Shown here one piece after another: positions 7,104-13,319 of a stretch of 13,319 bases of DNA. Each line of letters starts with the position of its first letter. Within the stretch, counting starts at the first letter, position 1. Source of the stretch: an uncultured Coriobacteriaceae bacterium. Lineage in GTDB: Bacteria > Actinomycetota > Coriobacteriia > Coriobacteriales > Eggerthellaceae. Location: assembly GCA_902767025.1 (NCBI GenBank), contig CACXFZ010000163.1, positions 1 through 13,319 of the forward strand. Direction: 5' to 3'. The position numbers and the translations under genes were made by a program. The notes below the pieces were generated by a model. That model did no database searches. It was not told the DNA's origin and saw only the letters and a list, made by a program, of their open reading frames with translations.

Positions 7104-7210
7104 GGGCTTTCCTTTATACTTGGGTTGCAACACGACCAACAATTATAGCGTGGCTTGGACAAGACGAACGAAGCTATTGTGACCCTGTTCATGTTGAAGG
7201 AATCGCGCGG
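7104..7210. promoter_or_regulatory. Divergent intergenic promoter region (UPF0210 / ClC operon)
   Basis: This 107-base gap separates two genes that point away from each other, so it must carry promoters for both directions. The minus-strand TATAAT is clear. For the plus strand a weak pair TTGGGT (7120-7125) and TTATAG (7143-7148) with 17-base spacing overlaps the minus -10, which would make the two promoters compete. A second -35-like TTGGAC lies at 7155-7160 but has no well-spaced -10. The ClC gene has AAGGA at 7197-7201, 9 bases before its ATG. Confidence 0.4.
7142..7147 (-). promoter_or_regulatory. -10 element (TATAAT) for the UPF0210 gene
   Basis: The reverse strand reads a perfect TATAAT at 7147-7142, preceded by CACGC. 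Transcription would start near 7135, giving a leader of about 30 bases that contains the ribosome site AAAGGAAAG before the ATG at 7103. No convincing -35 is seen at 17 bases; the region CGTTCG is poor. The AT-rich patch stands out sharply in this GC-rich DNA. Confidence 0.6.
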
Positions 7211-8587
7211 ATGAACGTCCCGAAACCACACAAGCGGGCTGGCAGGCCCGCCGACGAGCGTCCTTACATCAGGGATGCGGGCCGCGCGTTCGAAGGGCCG
7301 GCCGACTTCGCCACGGTGACCACGCTGATGGTGCTGCTGGCGCTCGCGACCGGGTTCGCCGTGGGCTTTCTGGTGTTCCTGGTGATGAACCTGTCGGGGT
7401 GGCTGACCACCGCGCTGTGGTCGGGCTACGTGGACGGCGGGCAGATCAGCGCATTCCCCCTGCTCGTATGCACGCTTGGCGGTGTGGTCATCGGGCTGTG
7501 GACCCGCCTGTCGGGCAGCAAGGTCGCATCGCTCGAGCAGGTGATGTCCACGTTCAGGGCCACCGGCAGCTACCATGTGGGAGCCGCGAAGGGCACCGTG
7601 AGCTTCCTGCTGCCGCTGGTCTTCGGCGGGTCGGTGGGATTCGAAGCGGGCCTGACCGGCCTGATCACGTCGGGGTGCTGCTGGATCCGCGACAAGCTGA
7701 AGGCAGCGGGTTTGCGCGAGGCCGCCGTGGCCGATGTGACCATCGCCGCGAGCCTGTCGGCCGTCTTCGGCACGCCGCTTGCCGGCGTGGTGGCGGGGGC
7801 CGAAAGCTCGCCGCAGCATGCCGGAGACGCGCTTGCCGAGCCGAGCGTGGACGACTACACGATGCGCCGCTCCACCAAGATCGTCCTGTACACGGCGGCC
7901 GCGTTCGGCGCGTTCGCGGGCATCAAGCTGTTCTCGGGCATCTTCGGCGTGTCGTCGGGCTTTCCGCACTTCGGGGCCGTTGCGGCACAGGGAACCGACT
8001 TTGTCTGGGCCCTGCCGGCGCTGGTCCTGGCCTACGTGCTCACGCTGGCCTACCATGCATCAAGCACGCTCTCGCAGCATGCGGCGGGCCTGCTCGATGG
8101 CTTCGCGTGGGGCGATGTGGCCAAGCCCGTGGCGGCGGGCGTGGTTCTGGGAGCGCTCGCCATCGCGTTTCCCTACGTGCTGTTTTCGGGCGAGGAGCAG
8201 TCCCACATGCTGATGGAGACGTGGTCGGCATGGACGGCCGTGGCCCTGATGGCCACGGGCGTGCTGAAGGCATGCGCCACGCCTCTGTGCATCAACCTCG
8301 GATGGATGGGCGGCAACTTCTGCCCCAGCATCTTCGCGGGTGCCGCGTGCGGCTACGGGTTGTCGATGCTCACGGGGGCCGACCCTGTGCTGATGGTGAC
8401 CGTGACCGTGTCGGGTTTTCTGGCCGGCGTGGTGCGCAAGCCCCTGCTCACCATCGCCGTGGTGCTCCTGTGCTTCCCGGTCGAAAGCATCCTGTGGTGC
8501 GGCCTGGCGGCCCTTGCCGGCGCGTCGCTGCCGATACCCGCTGCGTTGCAGCGAGCGAAGGAGGACGAAGATGTCTCGCAACGATAA
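7211..8587 (+). CDS. ClC-family chloride channel/antiporter
   Basis: This is a 458-residue integral membrane protein of the voltage-gated chloride channel (ClC) family, moving anions such as chloride, possibly with proton exchange. After a hydrophilic N-terminus of about 35 residues, about ten hydrophobic segments follow. Family landmarks are FGGSVGFEAGLTGLI (138-152), FGTPLAGVVAGAE (186-198) and GWMGGNFCPSIFAGAACG (364-381, matching the GGxFxPSLFxGA block). The first filter motif GSGIP is not recognisable; its place is taken by GSKVASLEQ (102-110). The position of the external gating glutamate in GREGP appears as SVGF. The C-terminus is short and without CBS domains. AAGGA at 7197-7201 and ATG 7211 set the start. 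The last 17 bases overlap the potassium channel gene, so the two are translationally coupled. Confidence 0.88.
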   Translation: MNVPKPHKRAGRPADERPYIRDAGRAFEGPADFATVTTLMVLLALATGFAVGFLVFLVMNLSGWLTTALWSGYVDGGQISAFPLLVCTLGGVVIGLWTRLSGSKVASLEQVMSTFRATGSYHVGAAKGTVSFLLPLVFGGSVGFEAGLTGLITSGCCWIRDKLKAAGLREAAVADVTIAASLSAVFGTPLAGVVAGAESSPQHAGDALAEPSVDDYTMRRSTKIVLYTAAAFGAFAGIKLFSGIFGVSSGFPHFGAVAAQGTDFVWALPALVLAYVLTLAYHASSTLSQHAAGLLDGFAWGDVAKPVAAGVVLGALAIAFPYVLFSGEEQSHMLMETWSAWTAVALMATGVLKACATPLCINLGWMGGNFCPSIFAGAACGYGLSMLTGADPVLMVTVTVSGFLAGVVRKPLLTIAVVLLCFPVESILWCGLAALAGASLPIPAALQRAKEDEDVSQR

Positions 8588-9050
8588 CGGTTTGCGCTTC
8601 AGGGCCATCGGCCCGGTGATCAAGGCCGCCGGCCTGGTGCGGTGGGCCATCGTGTTCGCGGTGCTGTTCCTGATCGCCTCGCTCGTGGTGGCGGCCAACG
8701 AGCCCGACGTGGGCGGTTTCGAGAACGCCGCCTGGCTGATGTTCCAGGTGGCGACCACCATCGGGTTCGGCGACTTCACATGCACGTCGCTGCCGGGGCG
8801 CCTGCTCTCCGTCATGCTGTCGGTGTACTCGGTGATCTTCCTGGCGCTGGTCACGGGCGCGGTGGTGAGCTACTGCTCCGAGCGCATGCACGCCCGCCGC
8901 GATGCGAGCGTGGCAGAGTTCATCGACCAGTTGGAGCACCTGCCCGAGCTCAGCCACGACGAGCTCGTCGCGCTTTCCGAGAAGGTGAAGGAATTCGAGC
9001 GCACCCACCTGGGCCCTGCTCGCAAGGGGAAAGCGTCGGATGACCGATAA
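8571..9050 (+). CDS. Two-TM potassium channel (Ion_trans_2 type)
   Basis: This is a 159-residue membrane protein with the simple potassium-channel plan. TM1 is about residues 24-42, the pore helix about 52-61, the selectivity filter TTIGFGD (62-68, a TVGYGD variant) and TM2 about 78-101. A cytoplasmic tail (about 104-159) contains a charged, possibly amphipathic helix (VAEFIDQLEHLPEL...VKEFERTHLG). There is no RCK/TrkA-N nucleotide-binding domain. It would work as a tetramer. The start at ATG 8571 is chosen because the strong site AAGGAGG (8558-8564) stands 6 bases before it; an upstream ATG at 8514 in the same frame would give an Arg-rich N-terminus without a ribosome site. It overlaps the ClC gene by 17 bases and the next gene by 11, so the three genes are coupled. 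Confidence 0.9.
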   Translation: MSRNDNGLRFRAIGPVIKAAGLVRWAIVFAVLFLIASLVVAANEPDVGGFENAAWLMFQVATTIGFGDFTCTSLPGRLLSVMLSVYSVIFLALVTGAVVSYCSERMHARRDASVAEFIDQLEHLPELSHDELVALSEKVKEFERTHLGPARKGKASDDR

Positions 9051-10881
9051 CGCCGAACAGACAACCGAGGCGCCCAGGCGCCATGGGGTGGGCACGGCCA
9101 TCCTGACCGGCGTGGTCGGGGTGCTGGCCGTGGTGTCGGTGGTGGGCCTGTTCACCGAGATCTGGCTGTTCCGCACCTGGGAGTCGCTGTCCGTCGACGA
9201 GGTCTTCTACCACCTGAACGTGTCGCTGGAAGGCACCAACACGTCGATGATCGCGGACTACGCGCTGTTCTACGGCATACCCATCCTGCTGGTGCTGGCC
9301 GTCGTGTTCTTCGTGCTGTTCAAGCTGCGCACGAAGGGCAGGGCCTACTATGCGGCGCTTGCTGCGGTGTGTGCGCTGTCGCTGGGCGCGCTCGGCTGGG
9401 CGCTCAACGACATGGACGCGCGCATGGGCCTGTTCGACTACGTGGCCGACAGCGTGATGGGAACCGAGCGGGCGGACTTCGTCGAGGAGAACTTCGTCGA
9501 TGCGCCTAGCGTCCAGATTTCCTTCCCGCAGCAGAAGAAGAACCTGATCTACATCTTCGCCGAATCGATGGAGACCACCTTCGCCGACAAGAAAAGCGGC
9601 GGCGCCTTCGAGCGCAACGTCATCCCCGAGCTCACCCAGCTTGCCCTGGACAACGAATGCTTCAACGGCGGGGGCAGCGCCATCAACGGCGCCGTTGCGC
9701 TGCCGGGCACCCAATGGACGATGGGCGGCATGTTCGCGCAGACGAGCGGCTTGCCGCTGAAGCTGCCGATGGGCGGCAATGCGATGGAGGACGCGTCGTC
9801 GTTCTTTCCCGGCATCACCACGCTGGGCGACGTGCTGGCAGACCAAGGATACGAGCAGGTGCTCATGCTGGGCTCCGACGCGAAGTTCGGAGGGCGCGAC
9901 CTGTACTTCACCGAGCACGGCGGCTACACGATCCTCGATTACGAGACGGCCCGCACCACCGGCGTGGTGCCGCGCGACTACCGGGTGTTCTGGGGAATCG
10001 AGGACGAGAAGCTCTTCTCCTGGGCGCGGGATACGCTGACCGAGCTGGCGGCACAGGACAAGCCGTTCAACCTGACGATGCTCACCGTTGACACGCATTT
10101 CGAGGACGGGTACGTCTGCGATCTGTGCGGCGACGAGTTCGGCGACAACCAGTACGCGAACGTCTACGCGTGCGCGAGCCGCCAGATCTCGCAGTTCGTG
10201 GCCTGGGTCGGCGAGCAGGATTTCGCAGCGGACACCGTCATCGTGATCGCCGGCGACCATACCACGATGGACACCGACTTCTGCGCCCAGGTTCCCGGCG
10301 ACTACCAGCGCAAGGCCTACGTTGCAATCGTCAACGGCAGCGCGCAGCCCGCTGCGGACAAGGTGCGCGAGGCCTCGACGCTCGACTTGTTCCCCACCAC
10401 GCTTGCGGCGCTGGGGGCGACGATTCCCGGCAACCGCCTGGGGCTGGGCACCAACCTCTACGCCGACGAGGAAACGCTGGTCGAGCGCCATGGGATGCGC
10501 ACGTGCACGCGCGAGCTCAACCGGCCTTCTTCCTTCCTGTCGCGCTACCTGGATGTGGCCATCTCCGAAGCCAAGCTGGAGCAGGTGCGCAAACAGGTCG
10601 AGCTCGAGGCCAAGCCCGCAGGTTCGCGCATCGAGTACGGCGTGTACTTCGACAACGTGCTCGCTCCCGAGGCGGTGATGGGGGCGAAGCTCGCGGTCAA
10701 GGACACGCGCACCGGCGAAGAGCGCACGATGCCGATGAGCAAGGTCACCTACGCCAACGACCCCAACGTGTTCAAGCTCGAGGCTGCCGTCGACTGCGCC
10801 CCCGACGACCTCGATCACATTGAGGCCACCGTCCTGATCACCGGCAACGGCTTCGAGGACTTCCCGGTCGCCAGCCTCTAG
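9040..10881 (+). CDS. MdoB/LtaS-like sulfatase-fold transferase (polyglycerol-phosphate type), membrane-anchored
   Basis: The 613-residue protein has three predicted membrane segments (about 18-38, 78-96, 101-120). A large extracytoplasmic alkaline-phosphatase/sulfatase-fold domain follows. The pattern follows phosphoglycerol transferase I (MdoB/OpgB) and lipoteichoic acid synthase. It shows NLIYIFAESMETTF with metal ligand Glu175, GTQWTMGGMFAQTSGLPL with likely nucleophile Thr227, TLGDVLADQGYEQVLMLGSDAKFGG, LTVDTHFEDGY (348-358), and metal ligands Asp406-His407 in IAGDHTTM. Such enzymes move glycerol-phosphate units from phosphatidylglycerol to a glycan or growing polymer outside the membrane. 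A CDLC pair (360-363) follows the THFEDGY motif, and about 110 residues after the core have no match I know. ATG 9040 overlaps the channel stop by 11 bases; AAGGGG lies about 11 bases upstream. The exact acceptor cannot be told from sequence. Confidence 0.85.
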   Translation: MTDNAEQTTEAPRRHGVGTAILTGVVGVLAVVSVVGLFTEIWLFRTWESLSVDEVFYHLNVSLEGTNTSMIADYALFYGIPILLVLAVVFFVLFKLRTKGRAYYAALAAVCALSLGALGWALNDMDARMGLFDYVADSVMGTERADFVEENFVDAPSVQISFPQQKKNLIYIFAESMETTFADKKSGGAFERNVIPELTQLALDNECFNGGGSAINGAVALPGTQWTMGGMFAQTSGLPLKLPMGGNAMEDASSFFPGITTLGDVLADQGYEQVLMLGSDAKFGGRDLYFTEHGGYTILDYETARTTGVVPRDYRVFWGIEDEKLFSWARDTLTELAAQDKPFNLTMLTVDTHFEDGYVCDLCGDEFGDNQYANVYACASRQISQFVAWVGEQDFAADTVIVIAGDHTTMDTDFCAQVPGDYQRKAYVAIVNGSAQPAADKVREASTLDLFPTTLAALGATIPGNRLGLGTNLYADEETLVERHGMRTCTRELNRPSSFLSRYLDVAISEAKLEQVRKQVELEAKPAGSRIEYGVYFDNVLAPEAVMGAKLAVKDTRTGEERTMPMSKVTYANDPNVFKLEAAVDCAPDDLDHIEATVLITGNGFEDFPVASL

Positions 10882-11010
10882 CGCGATCGGGCCCTGCAGG
10901 GCGGGGCCGGACGTGCGCTGCGGCGCCTGCGCGGACCGGGAACTCTGCAGGCTCGGTGAGGGTTGCGCCATGTCGGCGTTCGCGGGTGCGAATCTGCTAC
11001 TATTGCGCAT
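10882..11010. other. Intergenic region with palindrome, between MdoB-like and peptidoglycan-binding genes
   Basis: This 129-base gap separates the MdoB-like operon from the next one. It holds a perfect 12-base palindrome GCCCTGCAGGGC (10891-10902) 10 bases after the stop codon, and near its end the extended -10 promoter. The palindrome has no T-tract after it, so it is either a weak terminator part or a protein-binding site. Nothing else is recognised. Confidence 0.45.
10995..11003 (+). promoter_or_regulatory. Extended -10 promoter, probably leaderless, for the peptidoglycan-binding protein gene
   Basis: TGCTACTAT at 10995-11003 matches an extended -10 (TGN followed by TACTAT). The ATG at 11011 begins 7 bases after the hexamer, just where transcription should start, and no Shine-Dalgarno is present between them. 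The simplest reading is a leaderless mRNA beginning at or next to the start codon. The -35 region (GGCGTT at 10975-10980) is weak, as expected for an extended -10. Confidence 0.6.
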
Positions 11011-11910
11011 ATGGAAACCATACGCATACACGACACCGGCGCTGCTGTCGAGGACATCCAGCAGAAGCTCGCCGCGCTCGGCTTTCTGCCCGAGGACGCC
11101 ATCACGGGCGAATTCGACCAGACGACGGCCGATGCCGTGGGGGCGTTCTGCGAGGCGCAGGGCATCGCGGTCCAGGACTCGGTCGACGACCGGCTCTGGG
11201 CGGCGCTGCTCGACGCGTCGTACCGCCTGGGCGATCGCACGCTGTACCTGCGCATGCCGTACTTCCACGGCAACGACTTCATGGAGCTGCAGAAGGCGCT
11301 GGACGCCCTGGGCTTCGCGTGCGTGACCGACGGCATCTTCGGCGCGCACACCGAAACCTCGCTGCGCCGCTTCCAGACCGACATGGGCCTGCCCACCGAC
11401 GGCATCGCGGGTGCGTTCACCTATCAGGCGATCAAGAACCTGCGCCATTCCTGGCAGGGCAAGCCGGGCACGCATGCGCGCATGAACATGGGCTTCGCCC
11501 GTGCCGCCGACGTGCTCGAGCATCATCCGCTGTGCCTGTTCGGCACCGACTCGTTCACCCGCTCCGTGGCGGCGCGCATTTCCAACGTGGCCTTGGCCAC
11601 CAACCCCGCGTCGAAGATCCTGAGCGCCGAGTCGCTGCTGGTGGCGCCCGACGAGCGCATGCTGCTGGTCCACATCGTGGTGGAGGGCGACCAGGGGCAG
11701 ATGGACCGCGTTCCCCACGTGGCATTCTGCGACGAGTCGACGTTGGCGCTCCGGTTGCGCACGGCCATCGCGGCCGCGTCGCTGGTGCCGCCGCGCATTA
11801 CCGTGATTCTGCCGAGCAGGCAGTGGGAAGACGCCGGCGAAGGCAGGTCGGCACAACATTATGCGATCACATTGCTCGACGCGCTGTGCCTGGCGCTTGC
11901 GGGCGAGTAG
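11011..11910 (+). CDS. Cytoplasmic CwlM-like protein with two peptidoglycan-binding domains
   Basis: This is a 299-residue protein without signal peptide or membrane segment. It has two PG_binding_1 domains: about residues 3-67 (GAAVEDIQQKLAALGFL ... DSVDDRLWAALLDA) and about 84-144 (FMELQKALDALGF ... DGIFGAHTETSLRRFQTDMGLPTDGIAGAFTYQAIKNL). The joining piece SYRLGDRTLYL (70-80) and the RLGDR/GxDF/LGF/DGIFG layout resemble mycobacterial CwlM, an amidase-like protein that stays in the cytoplasm and activates MurA. Residues 150-299 should then align to the amidase domain, but I cannot find the DPGHGG motif or zinc-ligand His/Glu set, so it looks non-catalytic or is a different domain. The ATG at 11011 is preferred to an upstream in-frame TTG because an extended -10 ends 7 bases before it. 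glmU follows after 33 bases. Confidence 0.75.
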   Translation: METIRIHDTGAAVEDIQQKLAALGFLPEDAITGEFDQTTADAVGAFCEAQGIAVQDSVDDRLWAALLDASYRLGDRTLYLRMPYFHGNDFMELQKALDALGFACVTDGIFGAHTETSLRRFQTDMGLPTDGIAGAFTYQAIKNLRHSWQGKPGTHARMNMGFARAADVLEHHPLCLFGTDSFTRSVAARISNVALATNPASKILSAESLLVAPDERMLLVHIVVEGDQGQMDRVPHVAFCDESTLALRLRTAIAAASLVPPRITVILPSRQWEDAGEGRSAQHYAITLLDALCLALAGE

Positions 11911-11943
11911 GCAGGGCAAGAGGCTCTGCGCAAGGAGGTAGGA

Positions 11944-13305
11944 ATGGGTACTACGGCAATCATCATGGCAGCAGGGCAGGGAACGCGTATGAAGTCGTCG
12001 AAGGCCAAGGTGGTCCACGAAGTCCTGGGCCGCCCGCTCGTGCGCTGGGTCATCGAGTCCGCCCGCGCCGCCGGCGCCGACAAGATCGTCACGGTGGTGG
12101 GACATGGCCGCGACCAGGTCGAGCCGCTGGTCGGCGAAGACACCACGGTCGTCGTCCAGGAAGAGCAGCGGGGCACTGCGGATGCCGTGGCATCGTGCAC
12201 GCAGGAGCTGCAGGGGGCGACGGGCTCGCTGCTCGTGCTCAACGGGGACTGCCCGCTGGTCACGCCCGAAATCCTCACGTCGCTGATCGCCGAGCGCGAG
12301 GCGAACGATGCCGGCGTTGCCATCATGACGATGGATTTGGAAGACCCCACCGGCTACGGCCGCGTCATCCGCGGCGCCGACGGGCTGGTCGAGCGCATCG
12401 TCGAGCAGAAGGACTGCTCGCCCGAGCAGCTGGCCGTCACCGAATGCAACGCGGGCTTCTACTGCTTCGACGCCGAGCTGCTGTTCCAGGCGCTCGAGCA
12501 GGTGTCCGACGACAACGCAAACGGCGAGTTCTACCTGACCGACGTCATCGAGATCGCGCGCAAGAACAACCGCGCCGCCGTGGGCTGCAAGGCTCAGGAC
12601 CCGCGCGAGTGCCTGGGCGTGAACACGCGCGTGCAGCTGGCCGAGGCCACCAAGATCATGCAGCACCGCATCAACGAGCGCCACATGCTCGCAGGCGTGA
12701 CCATCATCGATCCCGACACCGTCTGGATCGGCGCCGACGTGAGCATCGGTCCCGATACGCAGATCCTGCCGATGACCATGCTCAATGGCACCACCAGCAT
12801 CGGGGAGGGCTCCATCGTGGGCCCGAACACGCGCCTGACCGACACGGTGGTGGGGAACGACTGCGTCATCGACGAGACGGTGGCGGTCCAAGCGCGCATC
12901 GACGACGGCTGCACGTGCGGCCCGCGCGCCTACCTGCGTCCGGACGCCCACCTGATGGAGGGCGCGAAGGCCGGCACGCATGTCGAGATCAAGAAGTCGA
13001 CCATCGGCCCCGGCTCGAAGGTGCCGCACCTCAGCTACATCGGCGACACGCAGATGGGTGCGGGCGTGAACGTGGGCGCCGGCTCGATCACCTGCAACTA
13101 CGATGGTGCGAAGAAGTGGCAGACCACCATCGGCGACAACACGTTCGTGGGAAGCGACACGATGATGGTCGCGCCCGTCAACATCGGATCCGACGTGCTC
13201 ATCGGCGCGGGATCCGTCATCACCGAAGACGTGCCCGACGGCTCGTTGGCACTTGGCCGTGCGCGCCAGGTGGTCAAGGAGGGCCGGGTGGCGTCCCACT
13301 GTTAA
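11944..13305 (+). CDS. glmU: Bifunctional GlmU: GlcNAc-1-P uridyltransferase / GlcN-1-P acetyltransferase
   Basis: GlmU acetylates glucosamine-1-phosphate and then couples it to UTP, giving UDP-GlcNAc, the precursor for peptidoglycan and wall polymers. The 453-residue protein is complete. The N-terminal uridyltransferase domain has MAAGQGTRMKSSKAKVVH with nucleotide-binding Arg15 and Lys22, QEEQRGTADAV and the metal-binding NGDCPL (Asp102). The C-terminal left-handed beta-helix acetyltransferase shows hexapeptide repeats from about residue 255, the KKSTIGPGSKVPHLSYIGD block with catalytic His362, and NVGAGSITCNYDG. Small departures are KAK for the usual LPK in the first loop, and VPH for ANH before the catalytic His. 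A very strong AAGGAGGT (11932-11939) lies 4 bases before ATG 11944. It is probably co-transcribed with the preceding peptidoglycan-binding protein gene. Confidence 0.97.
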   Translation: MGTTAIIMAAGQGTRMKSSKAKVVHEVLGRPLVRWVIESARAAGADKIVTVVGHGRDQVEPLVGEDTTVVVQEEQRGTADAVASCTQELQGATGSLLVLNGDCPLVTPEILTSLIAEREANDAGVAIMTMDLEDPTGYGRVIRGADGLVERIVEQKDCSPEQLAVTECNAGFYCFDAELLFQALEQVSDDNANGEFYLTDVIEIARKNNRAAVGCKAQDPRECLGVNTRVQLAEATKIMQHRINERHMLAGVTIIDPDTVWIGADVSIGPDTQILPMTMLNGTTSIGEGSIVGPNTRLTDTVVGNDCVIDETVAVQARIDDGCTCGPRAYLRPDAHLMEGAKAGTHVEIKKSTIGPGSKVPHLSYIGDTQMGAGVNVGAGSITCNYDGAKKWQTTIGDNTFVGSDTMMVAPVNIGSDVLIGAGSVITEDVPDGSLALGRARQVVKEGRVASHC

Positions 13306-13319
13306 GCCGCTTTCGCGGT
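13306..13319 (+). terminator. glmU: Start of a possible terminator hairpin after glmU, cut by the window end
   Basis: Directly after the glmU stop, CCGC (13307-13310) can pair with GCGG (13315-13318) around TTTC. The window ends there, so no T-tract can be seen. The sequence has the shape of a small intrinsic terminator, but a 4-bp stem alone is weak evidence. Confidence 0.3.

Noticed and set aside
7104..7142. Longer start of the UPF0210 gene at the TTG (7142)
   Set aside because: It would place the start codon on the -10 element, and the added 13 residues contain the ribosome binding site sequence; ATG 7103 fits family length.
8514..8570. Upstream ATG for the potassium channel
   Set aside because: It would add an Arg-rich stretch of 19 residues and has no ribosome site, while AAGGAGG sits 6 bases before ATG 8571.
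8950..13299. A 1449-codon open frame on the minus strand covering the MdoB-like, CwlM-like and glmU genes
   Set aside because: The three sense genes all lie in the same frame and this antisense frame is in codon register with them. Its stops would need TTA, CTA or TCA sense codons, which this high-GC genome avoids. The predicted protein is His/Arg/Ala-rich with no domain, so it is a codon-bias shadow.
1..13319. tRNA, rRNA, CRISPR array, prophage or IS element
   Set aside because: No cloverleaf, spaced direct repeats, transposase or integrase coding was seen; gaps between genes are too short or hold only promoter- and hairpin-like sequence.

Overview
The window is high-GC bacterial DNA, densely packed with genes on the plus strand. 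Codon use avoids TTA, CTA and TCA. The gene content fits Actinomycetota, most likely Coriobacteriia of the Eggerthellaceae type (Eggerthella, Gordonibacter, Slackia and relatives). Supporting content is an EF-G-like paralogue, a UPF0210/PFL-family protein, a cytoplasmic protein with two peptidoglycan-binding domains next to glmU, and an MdoB-type sulfatase-fold transferase. The family assignment is inference; no rRNA or other strict marker is present.

Layout. (1) Bases 1-719 hold the 3' end of an EF-G-like gene, closed by a textbook terminator at 752-779. A second, unrelated hairpin at 784-814 looks like a dispersed palindromic repeat. (2) Bases 908-5567 hold a tight four-gene operon. It encodes an AcpS with unusual N- and C-terminal extensions, an ADP-dependent NAD(P)H-hydrate dehydratase (NnrD), NAD-dependent DNA ligase (LigA) and a TlyA-type 2'-O rRNA methyltransferase. 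Gaps are 2, 12 and -4 bases. (3) On the minus strand, a UPF0210/PFL-family gene (7103-5739) is followed by a 41-codon membrane peptide gene (5706-5581) with a perfect ribosome binding site. This pair converges on tlyA. (4) From a divergent promoter region at 7104-7210, bases 7211-10881 hold a translationally coupled trio: a ClC-type chloride transport protein, a two-TM potassium channel and an MdoB/LtaS-like polyglycerol-phosphate-type transferase. (5) Bases 11011-13305 hold a CwlM-like protein with two peptidoglycan-binding domains and no signal peptide, apparently made from a leaderless mRNA. It is followed 33 bases later by complete glmU.

How they work together. The first operon mixes carrier-protein activation, NAD(P)H repair, NAD-consuming ligation and ribosome modification, which is housekeeping. 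The ion-channel/MdoB-like trio suggests a link between ion flux and anionic envelope polymers. The CwlM-like/GlmU pair suggests control of UDP-GlcNAc supply for cell-wall synthesis, since mycobacterial CwlM acts on MurA, the enzyme that uses the GlmU product. I see no CRISPR, phage, IS element, tRNA or rRNA. The most interesting lead is the CwlM-like/GlmU pair. I do not see a defence island or any clearly new multi-gene system.
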